Of a DNA stretch of 64,000 nt, positions 16,742-24,797 are shown piece by piece (position 1 is the stretch's first letter; each line of letters starts with the position of its first letter). The translations under genes and the position numbers were made by a program. Origin of the DNA: Sediminispirochaeta smaragdinae DSM 11293 (GTDB lineage: Bacteria > Spirochaetota > Spirochaetia > DSM-16054 > Sediminispirochaetaceae); NCBI RefSeq assembly GCF_000143985.1, contig NC_014364.1, positions 4,538,582-4,602,581 on the forward strand. The letters are read 5' to 3'. The notes below the pieces were generated by a model. The model saw only the letters and a program-made list of their open reading frames with translations, made no database searches and had not been told where the DNA came from.

Positions 16742-17356
16742 ATGAATAGGAATTTCGATTTCGTTAGTGACAAGCGGCTTGAAGGCCAACTTGATTTTAT
16801 TATTGAAATAGACAAGTTAAAAAATATTGCAAGAAAATCGATGGTCTTTGACGGAAGTCATTTCGAAAATGATGCAGAACACTCCTGGACCATCAGCGTT
16901 CTTGCCATCCTTTTAAGAGAATATGCAAATTTCAACGTGAACATAGAAAAGGTCATCATCATGCTCCTTATCCACGATATTGTGGAGGTCTATGCAGGAG
17001 ACACATTCCTCTATTCCGCCAAACGATCGGCAGCCCATATCGAAGAGGAGAAATCAGCAGAAAAAATCTTCGGTTTTCTGGAAGAGGATCAAAAAGAATA
17101 TTTCCTATCGCTTTGGAAAGAATTTGAAGAGCGAAAAACCAACGAGGCTAAATTTGCGACGGTCTTCGACCGGTTGGAGCCCCTTGTCCAGAATTACATG
17201 ACACAGGGGGGTACGTGGAAAAAATACAACGTAACCTACCAAATGGTAATCGACAAAACCTCGCATATACAAGAAGGATCGAAAGAGATCTGGGACTTTG
17301 TGAAAAAACTGTTGCAGGTCTGCGTGGAAAGGGGCTACCTGGCGAAAGAGGAGTAA
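16742..17356 (+). CDS. HD-domain nucleotidase-like hydrolase (YfbR/HDDC2-like)
   Basis: 204 residues with the HD pattern of 5'-deoxynucleotidases: ENDAEHSWTISVLAILL (first His), IIMLLIHDIVEVYAGD (the HD pair with the following Glu/Asp) and a later Asp in ATVFDRLEPLVQNY. Proteins of this type remove phosphate from nucleoside monophosphates. A clean AGGAGGATAGGA box precedes the ATG. The gene stands alone on this strand, just after the degenerate MITE, and is convergent with the yjbQ-like gene. Confidence 0.8.
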   Translation: MNRNFDFVSDKRLEGQLDFIIEIDKLKNIARKSMVFDGSHFENDAEHSWTISVLAILLREYANFNVNIEKVIIMLLIHDIVEVYAGDTFLYSAKRSAAHIEEEKSAEKIFGFLEEDQKEYFLSLWKEFEERKTNEAKFATVFDRLEPLVQNYMTQGGTWKKYNVTYQMVIDKTSHIQEGSKEIWDFVKKLLQVCVERGYLAKEE

Positions 17357-17358
17357 GG

Positions 17359-17808
17359 CTACACCTCCCCCTGGACCTGATACCAAAGCGTTCGGTTCCG
17401 GGGGCCTGTATCACATTCGATCAGTAAGACGTTTTGCCAAGGGCCAAGCATGACCTCGTGGTCCAAAACAGGAATGGAAAGGGAATGATGTAACAGCAGT
17501 GAGCGCAGATGGCTTGCGCCGTTGTCGTCATGCCAGGTTTCATGATGTTTGTAGGGGGTGCCGTCTGCGAAGCCCTGGCCGTAGGGAATTCCCATTCCCT
17601 TTTCAAAGAGATAATCCAAATCGTGTTTGACGATTCCCGGTTCATATTCCGTTACCGCCAGGGCTGCAACACAGCCGGCGACAAAGACCATGACATAGCC
17701 TTCTCTGATTCCACTTTCAGAAACAACCTGTTTTATTGTGTCGTCAATGAGGAGTTTCGACATCCGCCCCTCAAGGCTATACTCCACCTTTTTCGTAAAT
17801 ACGGCCAT
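17359..17808 (-). CDS. YjbQ/UPF0047 family protein
   Basis: 149 residues typical of the YjbQ (secondary thiamine-phosphate synthase enzyme) family. Visible are VFVAGCVAALAVTEYEPGI and the conserved cluster HHETWHDDNGASHLRSLLLHHSLSIPV with metal-binding His residues, ending in GPWQNVLLIECDTGPRNR. The fold is small and usually trimeric. YjbQ has weak thiamine-phosphate synthase activity but its true role is unsettled. It lies 40 bases downstream of trpS on the same strand and may be cotranscribed with it. Confidence 0.87.
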   Translation of the reverse strand: MAVFTKKVEYSLEGRMSKLLIDDTIKQVVSESGIREGYVMVFVAGCVAALAVTEYEPGIVKHDLDYLFEKGMGIPYGQGFADGTPYKHHETWHDDNGASHLRSLLLHHSLSIPVLDHEVMLGPWQNVLLIECDTGPRNRTLWYQVQGEV

Positions 17809-17847
17809 ACGGTACCCCTTCTACCACAATTGTGTACAACTGTGATT

Positions 17848-18930
17848 TCAGATCGTCATATTCATGACGGTACGTACCTCTTCGAGGGTCTTGATTGCCT
17901 CTTCCCGAGCCGCCGCAACCCCGCCACGAAGTACATCACGAACATAGTCAATATTCTGCTCCAGCTCCTTGCGTTTCGTCCTTAAGGGCCGAAGGTATTC
18001 ATTAAGCGAATCGGTGAGAAGTTTCTTCAGCTGGCCGGAACCACCGTCGCCGATTTCCTCTGCAATCTGCTCCGGCTTCCTGCCGCTTGCCAGGGAGATA
18101 AGCAACAAAAGGTTTGAAACTTCCGGGCGGTGTTCAGGATCATAGGTAATGTGCCGTTCAGAATCGGTTTTTGCCTTTTTGATCAGCCGTGCGGTTTCAT
18201 CTTCGTCAGCACTGAGCATGATTGCGTTGTTTCTGCTCTTGCTCATTTTCTGTGAGCCGTCAAGGCCGAGTATGATGGGAGCCTCGCTTAAAAGGGGTTG
18301 AGGCTCCGGAAAAACAGGCCTCTTTCCTGCAAAACGGTCATTGAAGCGCCTTGCAATGGTCCGTGTAAGTTCGAGGTGCGGCAGCTGATCCTTACCGACA
18401 GGAACAACCGACCCCTTACAGAAAAGGATGTCGGCAGCCTGATGTACCGGATAGGTATACATTCCTGCATTGATCCGCTTCTGACCGGAAGCGGCAATTT
18501 CTTCTTTTACGGTTGGATTGCGATCCAACTCGGCATTGGTGACAAGGGTCAAAAAAGGAAGGAGCAATTGATTAAGCTCCGGAACATGGCTATGGGGAAA
18601 GATAAAAGTCTTTCCGTCGGTAACGTCTATGCCTGCGGCAATATAATCTATCGTCAACTGCCGAATGTTCTCAGAAATATTATCAAAGGTATCACGATCG
18701 GTCAAAACCTGGTAATCGGCAATCACAATAAAAGTCGGAACCCCAAGTTTATGCAGCCGCACCCGATTCTGAAGAGATCCGAACAGATGGCCGATATGCA
18801 AACGCCCCGTGGGTCTATCACCGGTTAGAACCTTATAGTTTTCCGGATGAACCTGAAGATCCGCTTCAAGCTTCCTGCTTTTCTCTAAAGTTGCCTCAAA
18901 GGTCCCGTAGTCAAGTTGTTCTTCCGCCAT
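17848..18930 (-). CDS. trpS: Tryptophanyl-tRNA synthetase
   Basis: About 360 residues, class I synthetase. The HIGH motif appears as GRLHIGHLFGSL (about residue 45), followed by FIVIADYQVLTDRD; the KMSKS motif is intact in GLDGSQKMSKSRNNAI (about residue 240). AADILFCKGSVVPVGKDQLPHLELTR is the family's substrate-binding segment. The enzyme charges tRNA-Trp with tryptophan. I prefer the start MAEEQLDYG, which has AGAGGAAGAGC before it; an in-frame ATG 42 bases upstream is possible. The length fits the longer TrpS subtype found in spirochaetes and others. Confidence 0.93.
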   Translation of the reverse strand: MAEEQLDYGTFEATLEKSRKLEADLQVHPENYKVLTGDRPTGRLHIGHLFGSLQNRVRLHKLGVPTFIVIADYQVLTDRDTFDNISENIRQLTIDYIAAGIDVTDGKTFIFPHSHVPELNQLLLPFLTLVTNAELDRNPTVKEEIAASGQKRINAGMYTYPVHQAADILFCKGSVVPVGKDQLPHLELTRTIARRFNDRFAGKRPVFPEPQPLLSEAPIILGLDGSQKMSKSRNNAIMLSADEDETARLIKKAKTDSERHITYDPEHRPEVSNLLLLISLASGRKPEQIAEEIGDGGSGQLKKLLTDSLNEYLRPLRTKRKELEQNIDYVRDVLRGGVAAAREEAIKTLEEVRTVMNMTI

Positions 18931-19123
18931 CAGCTCTTCCTCTTTTCCTGCTGTTGTTACTAGTGTCGTCATTCTACCATAAGCACATAGTAAGGCAAAG
19001 AGTCGCCACCTCGCCTAGTACAGGATTGCTTATTGTGCGATCAAGAGAGAAAAAATCAATGAGTATTTACCATGGAACATCTTCAGCCTTTCGGATAGCA
19101 TCATGTAAAAAAGGAGATGCAAC

Positions 19124-19618
19124 GTGGAGATTACCATTCGAGAATTCACCGAAGATGACATAGATGAAATGATACCAATCTGGAATGATGTGGTGGAAGA
19201 GGGGATGGCCTTCCCCCAAACGGAGTATCTTACCCCTGCATCCGCTTCAGTCTTCTTTGGTGAACAAAGCTTCACCGGCGTGGCAGTAGCGGACAATCGA
19301 GTCGCCGGTCTCTATATATTACACCCCAACAATATAGGACGATGCGGCCATATTGCAAATGCTTCCTATGCGGTCGGAAAAGAAGAACGAGGGAAGCATA
19401 TCGGCGAGCTCCTGGTCCGACACTCTATCAAAACCGGAGGAAGATGCGGTTTCAGAATTCTTCAATTCAATGCCGTGGTTGCGACAAATCATGCTGCTTT
19501 GCATTTGTATAAAAAGCTCGGCTTTTCCCAGTTGGGTACGATACCGGAAGGCTTCCTGGCAAAAAACAACGAGTACCTCGATATTATTCCCCACTATATC
19601 AAACTGGCAAACGAGTAA
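19124..19618 (+). CDS. GNAT family N-acetyltransferase
   Basis: 164 residues. MEITIREFTEDDIDEMIPIWNDVVEEG at the start, an acetyl-CoA loop in VGKEERGKHIGELLVRHSI (about 85-103) and VATNHAALHLYKKLGFSQLGTIPEGF at the end. This C-terminal pattern is common in phosphinothricin/methionine-sulfoximine-type acetyltransferases, but the substrate is not shown. The start is GTG with a strong AAGGAGATG box. It is transcribed divergently from trpS and followed by the trmO-like gene on the same strand. Confidence 0.82.
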   Translation: MEITIREFTEDDIDEMIPIWNDVVEEGMAFPQTEYLTPASASVFFGEQSFTGVAVADNRVAGLYILHPNNIGRCGHIANASYAVGKEERGKHIGELLVRHSIKTGGRCGFRILQFNAVVATNHAALHLYKKLGFSQLGTIPEGFLAKNNEYLDIIPHYIKLANE

Positions 19619-19719
19619 TCAAAAACCGCAGGTTTTGCCAACTTCATCGCAACTTTTATCATGTACAACTCACACCTCACAACGTAGATTACAGAGGATC
19701 AAAAGCTAAGGAGCGTTAC

Positions 19720-20187
19720 ATGGAAAAGATGTTTCGTGAAATTGGATACGTTGTAGAGGGAAAGGATGTTCTTATCCAGATGTTGCCGGAGTATGCCCAA
19801 GGCCTGACAGGCCTAAAAGGATTCAGCCATTTGATGGTACTCTGGTATCCGCATAAAGCAAACACAGGGGAAGAAGCCCCGATCCTGGTAGAAAAACCTT
19901 ATCGGCTGGCCCCGGAGGCACTTGGAATTTTCGCAACACGATCTCCCCTGAGGCCGAACAGCATCTGTGTAAGCATCGCTACGGTTGCATCTGTCGATGA
20001 ATCACAAGGTACAATAGGGCTCTGGTGGATCGATGCCGAAGACGGAACACCTGTCCTGGATATAAAACCTTATCATCCATCTTCCGATCGTGTCCGAGAT
20101 GTCACCCTTCCCGCCTGGTGCGCCTCCTGGCCCGGGTACTATGAGGAAAGCGGCGATTTCGCATGGGACAAGGAATTCCTATTCTAA
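19720..20187 (+). CDS. TsaA/TrmO-like tRNA methyltransferase
   Basis: 155 residues of the TsaA-like β-barrel. Family marks are LTGLKGFSHLMVLWYPHKAN, the signature LGIFATRSPLRPNSICVS (about 68-85) and EDGTPVLDIKPYHPSSD. TrmO methylates the N6 position of t6A37 in tRNA using SAM. The usual 'RPNPIGLS' is RPNSICVS here, so it is a diverged member; the C-terminal domain is short. Its 3' end overlaps that of the convergent AraC gene by nine bases. Confidence 0.75.
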   Translation: MEKMFREIGYVVEGKDVLIQMLPEYAQGLTGLKGFSHLMVLWYPHKANTGEEAPILVEKPYRLAPEALGIFATRSPLRPNSICVSIATVASVDESQGTIGLWWIDAEDGTPVLDIKPYHPSSDRVRDVTLPAWCASWPGYYEESGDFAWDKEFLF

Positions 20188-21057
20188 CCGGCAATCTTTC
20201 TCATGGAGAGCAATTGGAATACATATTTCAATTGTCTCTCCTTCATCGACATACCGCTGACACTCCCACGAGCCCACGGGCTTGATCTCATGTGAAGCAA
20301 ACCAATCGTGATAGATGTATGTATAGGTAGCCCATAGATCAGAAACTTCGGAATTGTGGCGGAACCGGAGATAGGAAGCAGAGGGAACCCGCCGCGAATA
20401 AAAGAACGGCTTCTGTTGCACATCACCCACCGTTTCAATAGCACACAGAATCGACAGGCCATGTACCGATTCATTATCGCTCCAGGATGAATACTGACAA
20501 TAGAGTTCCGGCAGAGAACGCCCTGACACCTGTTCTTGAACATTCATAAAAATCGCCCATTGTTTGTGAAACGATGTTGTTCCGGCTTCAATATAAAAGG
20601 GAAGCCCCGTTAGGTAATAGGCATCCATTGCTACTATTTCCGGTTGGTCGGAAAGAAGATTCCCGGTTCCTCTTTCAAACTCCGGCATCACCCGTTTCAG
20701 ATACCCGGCAGGAAGGAAATGACTTCTCCGAACGGAACGAGGCGGCATACCAAAAACTCTCTTAAACCCACGAGAAAATGTCTCATACTCATCGAAACCA
20801 AAATCGCGCGCAATGGACTTCAGGGAGAAATCGCTCTCCACTATCTTCTGTGCCGCCTCGGAAAAAATTCGGCCGGCCATATACTCTTTCGGGGAATACC
20901 CCGTCACGGCAAAAAAGAGCCTCGTAAAATGGTATATAGAATAGCCAGTCAGTTCTGCAAGTTGCGATACCGTTCTGACGATTTCCCTCCGTCCGGCATT
21001 TCGAAGTGATGTCTCGAATATATTAATCGCTTCACAGATACATTCATATCCGGTCAT
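20179..21057 (-). CDS. AraC-family regulator with GyrI-like ligand domain
   Basis: 292 residues. The N-terminal part carries the two AraC helix-turn-helix units (SQLAELTGYSIYHFTRLFFAVTG and SIARDFGFDEYETFSRGFKRVFG, residues about 27-102). The C-terminal part (from about 140) resembles an AraC effector-binding (Rob/GyrI) domain, with PELYCQYSSW and a terminal ETIEICIPI strand. It probably binds a small amphipathic ligand and activates target genes. Nothing nearby is an obvious target, except perhaps itself. A MITE lies about 65 bases upstream of its start. Confidence 0.82.
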   Translation of the reverse strand: MTGYECICEAINIFETSLRNAGRREIVRTVSQLAELTGYSIYHFTRLFFAVTGYSPKEYMAGRIFSEAAQKIVESDFSLKSIARDFGFDEYETFSRGFKRVFGMPPRSVRRSHFLPAGYLKRVMPEFERGTGNLLSDQPEIVAMDAYYLTGLPFYIEAGTTSFHKQWAIFMNVQEQVSGRSLPELYCQYSSWSDNESVHGLSILCAIETVGDVQQKPFFYSRRVPSASYLRFRHNSEVSDLWATYTYIYHDWFASHEIKPVGSWECQRYVDEGETIEICIPIALHEKDCRLE

Positions 21058-21123
21058 TGTTGTTTTATTCCGTCACGGAGACTGAAGGTGTAGCCATTAC
21101 GACTAAACGCTTTCCCTTATCTA

Positions 21124-21268
21124 CTGTTCCGAATCCTGGTGATTAAAGAGACACAATTCTTTTTCCAGCAGTCGACTGAAAGTCAAACTATGGAAAAAAG
21201 TAAGCACCGACATAAAAGCAAGGATTTTACCGGCAAAAAGGCATGCATACCACCAGGATTCGGAACAC
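21124..21268 (+). mobile_element. MITE copy A (145 bp)
   Basis: Terminal inverted repeats CTGTTCCGAATCCTGGTG (left) and CCACCAGGATTCGGAACAC (right), each flanked by TA (21122-21123 and 21269-21270). The interior is closely similar to copy B at 24574 (shared GAAAG-CAAACT, GCACCGAC, TTTACCGGCAAAAAGGC) and reversed in copy C. A TA target duplication and ends of this type are typical of non-autonomous IS630/Tc1-mariner elements. No parent transposase is in the window. Confidence 0.82.
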
Positions 21269-21382
21269 TAAGTTTCCCTTACTTGTCCGCCAATCCCTCT
21301 CGATCGCCCAAAGGCACTCCTTGCCTAATCCTAAACGAGTATGATGACAAAATCGACATGCAAGCAGCCGAAATTTCGTTAA

Positions 21383-21583
21383 AAAGAGATCACAAAGACC
21401 ATTGTGGAAAAAGGTTCAAAACATTGGATGGCAGATGTCATACTGAAATCACATCCGGCGGGAGAGGATAAACCGCAAGAAGGGATGGTGGTTCTTGCAA
21501 AGTTCGACAGTTACGACGGTTTCCCTGATGAGAAACATGCGAATAAGCGATTCCCCGGAGCTTGGCATACAACGGCCACATAA
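21383..21583 (+). pseudogene. C-terminal relic of an unidentified protein
   Basis: An open stretch after a TAA reads KTIVEKGSKHWMADV, then KPQEGMVVLAKFDSYDG and KRFPGAWHTTAT, ending in TAA directly against the stop of the GGDEF gene. The composition looks like real protein, but there is no start codon with a ribosome-binding site. It is best read as the remaining end of a deleted gene. The family is not recognised. The ~110 bases between it and MITE A hold nothing I can name. Confidence 0.35.
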
Positions 21584-22780
21584 TCAGCAGGGGACTCCCA
21601 CAACTCGGTTTCTGCCTTGTAATTTTGCTTCATAGAGACGGGAATCCGCTGCTTTGAGCAAAGTCTGGATGGAAGAGCTTTCTTCACTAGAGGCAATCCC
21701 AAAACTTGCGGTAACCGAAGGTAAGTCAGGGATACGATGCTTGCTGATCGTATCCCGAAACCGTTCGGCAAGGATGAGCGACTGGTGGCAATCAGCTTCC
21801 TGACAGATAATCAGGAACTCTTCGCCACCCCATCTGCCACAACTATCGGCTTTTCGTATATTGTCCAGTAAGATTCTCGATAATTTTTTCAGCACAAGGT
21901 CTCCCGCATCATGGCCGTAGGTATCGTTAATCTTTTTGAAATGATCGATATCCATCATGATAACAGTGAATTTTGTCTTATAGCGAATCGTCCTTTCCCA
22001 TTCGTGTTTCAAAAGATCATCAATTTTGCGACGATTATACAAACCTGTCAGTTCATCTTTTACCGAAATCCTTTTCAGCTCTATATTGATACGCTTAATT
22101 TGATCATGTTTTTCGCATAAATCCCGATTTTTCTCTTCAATGATTTTTTTGTTTCGGAAATTTGTTACAAAATTACGATAATTAATCATCGAAACTATCC
22201 AGGCAAGCATACCGTTGGAAATAATATCGGCCGCAAATACGGCACTCATTGCTTGCGGATGAACAATCGGAATAAGAGTAACCGCCGAAAGACAAAGAAG
22301 GGCATAGAGCAAGAAACTTTTCCAATAGGGGAAAAAAAGAATAACCGCAATCCCGTAGATTACCCCGAAATAAATAGTCGGAATCCGGAATCGTGTAAAT
22401 TCGATCAGAAGAAAGCGAAGAAGAGCAATCCCCATCCAGAAAAGAGCCGGTATAATCTCATACATGCTATGGAATATATTTATATGCTTCGGTGGCCGAA
22501 AAAACAGATATCCGCTGATCAATGAGAAGAAAATCATCGACACAGCAGAATACACATATATTTGATGCAAAACAGAATGGGGCGATACGATGAACAAAGC
22601 ATATACGCCCTGTTCAATCAAAAGAAAAATCGATAGCAAAAATATTTTGAAATTGTTTTGGTGGAACCGTTGCCATACGAATTCATCACGATAGATACCG
22701 GAAACGTTGGGCAATACGCGCGAGTATAGTAACGCAATGATGCCTTTCGATAGCTTCGGCGCCACAAAATTCTGTCTCAT
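21584..22780 (-). CDS. Membrane-bound diguanylate cyclase (GGDEF)
   Basis: About 398 residues. The N-terminal half has six to seven hydrophobic segments and no recognisable sensor domain. After a coiled-coil linker (NKKIIEEKNRDLCEKHDQIKRI) comes a GGDEF domain, LTGLYNRRKIDDLL, MMDIDHFKKINDTYGHDAGD and the active-site loop GRWGGEEFLII. GGEEF is the active form, so it should make cyclic di-GMP. An inhibitory RxxD site is not evident. I start at MRQNFVAPK because a longer reading would run into the terminator of the upstream gene. Confidence 0.85.
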   Translation of the reverse strand: MRQNFVAPKLSKGIIALLYSRVLPNVSGIYRDEFVWQRFHQNNFKIFLLSIFLLIEQGVYALFIVSPHSVLHQIYVYSAVSMIFFSLISGYLFFRPPKHINIFHSMYEIIPALFWMGIALLRFLLIEFTRFRIPTIYFGVIYGIAVILFFPYWKSFLLYALLCLSAVTLIPIVHPQAMSAVFAADIISNGMLAWIVSMINYRNFVTNFRNKKIIEEKNRDLCEKHDQIKRINIELKRISVKDELTGLYNRRKIDDLLKHEWERTIRYKTKFTVIMMDIDHFKKINDTYGHDAGDLVLKKLSRILLDNIRKADSCGRWGGEEFLIICQEADCHQSLILAERFRDTISKHRIPDLPSVTASFGIASSEESSSIQTLLKAADSRLYEAKLQGRNRVVGVPC

Positions 22781-22796
22781 AGATATTGGTATTATA

Positions 22797-22834
22797 TAAA
22801 AAAACCCCTCGACGACAGAAGAGATCGAAGGGCT
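22797..22834 (-). terminator. Rho-independent terminator after the POTRA/barrel gene
   Basis: On the minus strand the stem CCCTTCGA / TCGAGGGG surrounds a loop of about 12 bases and is followed by seven T. It lies 27 bases after the stop of the outer-membrane protein gene and before the GGDEF start, so the two genes are separate units. Confidence 0.75.
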
Positions 22835-22860
22835 TCTCAAACAAAAAATAGTACCGATTA

Positions 22861-24285
22861 TTAATAATGGTGGCCAAGACCTATAAACAGCTCGGGAGAA
22901 TCAAGCGGGCTTGCCCCATCCTCTATCACCGCTTTCAAGTCAATACCGACAGAAACACGAAGGTAGAGACTCCGAGCCGCCTTGGCAAAGGCAAAACCCT
23001 CAAGGCCTGCCGTATAATATACATTGTCGGAACTAAAACCGTCGTCAACGGTTCTGAACATAGCTGCATCAAAGAACGGAGAGATATGTCCCTCAAACCA
23101 ACGGCTCATAAACCATATCCACATCTTAAAGGGAAAATCAAGATTCATATACAAACCTGCGGTAGTATCGTCGATGTCGTCATCAAGAACACCACGGAGA
23201 GGACCGCCCTGATCGTCACGGTCGTCACCATCAGAGAAGATATAAAATCCTCCCACTCTGCTATTCACGCCCCCCCAGCCCCATGTCTGATGGCCAGCAA
23301 CGGTAAAATCCATGTCAAAGGTCCAATGATCATCGAAGGTATCATAGGAATTCCCTTCGGAGAGATCGAACTCAAGACCTCTTCGAAAATTTCCGATCCA
23401 GTCAATCCTGCCAAAAGATAAGGAGTGGTCATAGTAAGCCGTAAGTCCTCGTCGCTCCTCACGAAGCGTCTCACCAAGGCCGTAACACCAGGAGATCCCT
23501 GGTGTACCAGAATATTCCGCCTCTTTGTGTGCAAGAGAAAAACCAAGAGGAACGCTGCCGTTCAACCAAAGGGCAGACTCCATATAACTCTCATGCTGTT
23601 CTTCATCGTCGTCATCGTCATAACTGTTTTGCAGATACATGTTCTGTTCCAATGCAGTTTTAAAAGAGATGTCTCCAAGGGAAAAAAGATATGAAATACT
23701 ATTTTCCAGATCATATTCCAGAGGATCATGCTCAACATATTGAAGTTCCTGAGAAAAGTTATATACCCATTCACCATTCCCAATTGTGAAAGGAATCTCG
23801 GCTTCATTGGTAAAACCCAACTCATGCTCATTGTCCTCGTTATAACTATAATCAAGATTGAACTTGAGAGCCTCCATTGATCCGAGGAAATTGTAATCTC
23901 TTCCTCTGAGACTCAAAAGAAGTCCGTCATTGGAGTCATACTTTCCATAGGGCAGTACAACGACATTCCACGTGTCCTCGGCATATACCGCAAGATCGGC
24001 TATCCGAACATCCCCTTCTTCTCTCAGATCGGAAATCTCAATTGAACCCGTATCAAGGATCCGTAAGTTTATGAGCTCCTGGCTTTTTCCCACAAGATAC
24101 GCTGCCAGCTCCTCCTCATTTGCGAAAAGCCGTTTTTTATCAAAATCGAGGTAATCGTCAAGAAGACGTTCCTGAGTCCGTCCCTCAATGGTATAGTCAA
24201 TCTTGCCTATCTTTATCGGCAATTCCTGCGCAAATAGCGGTGCGGTGAACAAGACCACACAGATCATCAGAAAAAATCGATTCAT
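22861..24285 (-). CDS. Outer-membrane β-barrel protein with POTRA-like N-terminus
   Basis: 474 residues with a clear signal peptide (cleavage near LFA-QELPIKIG). The first ~110 mature residues look like a single POTRA-type βααββ unit (IKIGKIDYTIEGRTQERLLDDYL, DLAVYAEDTWNVVVLPYG). The rest alternates polar and aromatic residues as in a transmembrane β-barrel, and ends in an aromatic C-terminal residue (LGHHY). This layout suggests a spirochaetal member of the surface-antigen/Omp85-like or a related barrel family. It is about half the size of BamA, so it is not the assembly protein itself. It is transcribed alone. Confidence 0.65.
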   Translation of the reverse strand: MNRFFLMICVVLFTAPLFAQELPIKIGKIDYTIEGRTQERLLDDYLDFDKKRLFANEEELAAYLVGKSQELINLRILDTGSIEISDLREEGDVRIADLAVYAEDTWNVVVLPYGKYDSNDGLLLSLRGRDYNFLGSMEALKFNLDYSYNEDNEHELGFTNEAEIPFTIGNGEWVYNFSQELQYVEHDPLEYDLENSISYLFSLGDISFKTALEQNMYLQNSYDDDDDEEQHESYMESALWLNGSVPLGFSLAHKEAEYSGTPGISWCYGLGETLREERRGLTAYYDHSLSFGRIDWIGNFRRGLEFDLSEGNSYDTFDDHWTFDMDFTVAGHQTWGWGGVNSRVGGFYIFSDGDDRDDQGGPLRGVLDDDIDDTTAGLYMNLDFPFKMWIWFMSRWFEGHISPFFDAAMFRTVDDGFSSDNVYYTAGLEGFAFAKAARSLYLRVSVGIDLKAVIEDGASPLDSPELFIGLGHHY

Positions 24286-24422
24286 TCATCCTCCGCTGAC
24301 ATAGGTGTACATGAGGATATCACATTACCATGAATTCCGCATCCGAATTCAAGAGCTAACTCGAGAGAATTCTCGTGTTATTAAAGAAAATAACGGTAGA
24401 GAGATCTTCTTGTATCAAGTAG

Positions 24423-24572
24423 AATTATTATCTTGTAGGGATAGCATTTAATGGAGATGATGGAGAAGCAAAGGGTACATTCTATCTCTATTTCAATTCA
24501 AAGGCGGATATCCTCAACGAGATTTTTTCGAAACGTAATGAAGAACTGTTCAGGGGTATCGTAGGAATACTT
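24423..24572 (+). pseudogene. TetR-family regulator relic, cut at a MITE
   Basis: A fragment reads EAKGTFYLYFNSKADILNEIFSKRNEELF, which is the recognition helix and following helix of a TetR-type DNA-binding domain. Upstream codons are degenerate (VGIAFNGDDG) and there is no start; an in-frame TAG lies just before. At its 3' end the reading passes directly into MITE B, after which no TetR sequence continues. It is therefore truncated on both sides. The ~135 bases between it and the upstream gene hold an inverted repeat around GAGAATTCTC and nothing else recognised. Confidence 0.7.
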
Positions 24573-24573
24573 A

Positions 24574-24718
24574 GTGTTCGGAATCCTGGTGGTTGAAGGG
24601 AAACATTTCCTTTCCTCGCAGTCAATTGAAAGCCAAACTGTGAGAAAAATCATGCACCGACGTAAACGAAAGGAGTTTACCGGCAAAAAGGCTCACGAAC
24701 CACCAGGATTCCGGACAG
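24574..24718 (+). mobile_element. MITE copy B (145 bp)
   Basis: Ends GTGTTCGGAATCCTGGTGG and CCACCAGGATTCCGGACAG, each flanked by TA (24572-24573 and 24719-24720). It has exactly the same length and orientation as copy A and about two-thirds or more identity by eye. It abuts the TetR relic, so its insertion may have disrupted that gene. Confidence 0.82.
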
Positions 24719-24721
24719 TAC

Positions 24722-24752
24722 AAAAAAAAGCCGCCCGGTCGGGCGGCTTTTT
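24722..24752 (-). terminator. Strong bidirectional terminator of the surface-glycan locus
   Basis: Stem GCCGCCCG / CGGGCGGC with a two-base loop, flanked by A8 on one side and T5 on the other, so it works on both strands. On the minus strand it follows the outer-membrane protein gene ending at 24798 and marks the end of the long surface-polysaccharide transcription unit. Confidence 0.88.
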
Positions 24753-24797
24753 GATGAACACATGCTGCGTAGCAGATGAAGCACAGAAAAACAGGAC

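Noticed and set aside
21139-21471. Plus-strand reading frame covering MITE A as a gene
   Set aside because: It is produced by the repeat itself; the same peptide pattern recurs in MITE B and no ribosome-binding site or complete domain is seen.
24350-24375. Palindrome around GAGAATTCTC as a regulator site
   Set aside because: It lies in a decayed stretch upstream of a pseudogene with no clear promoter, so a function cannot be supported.
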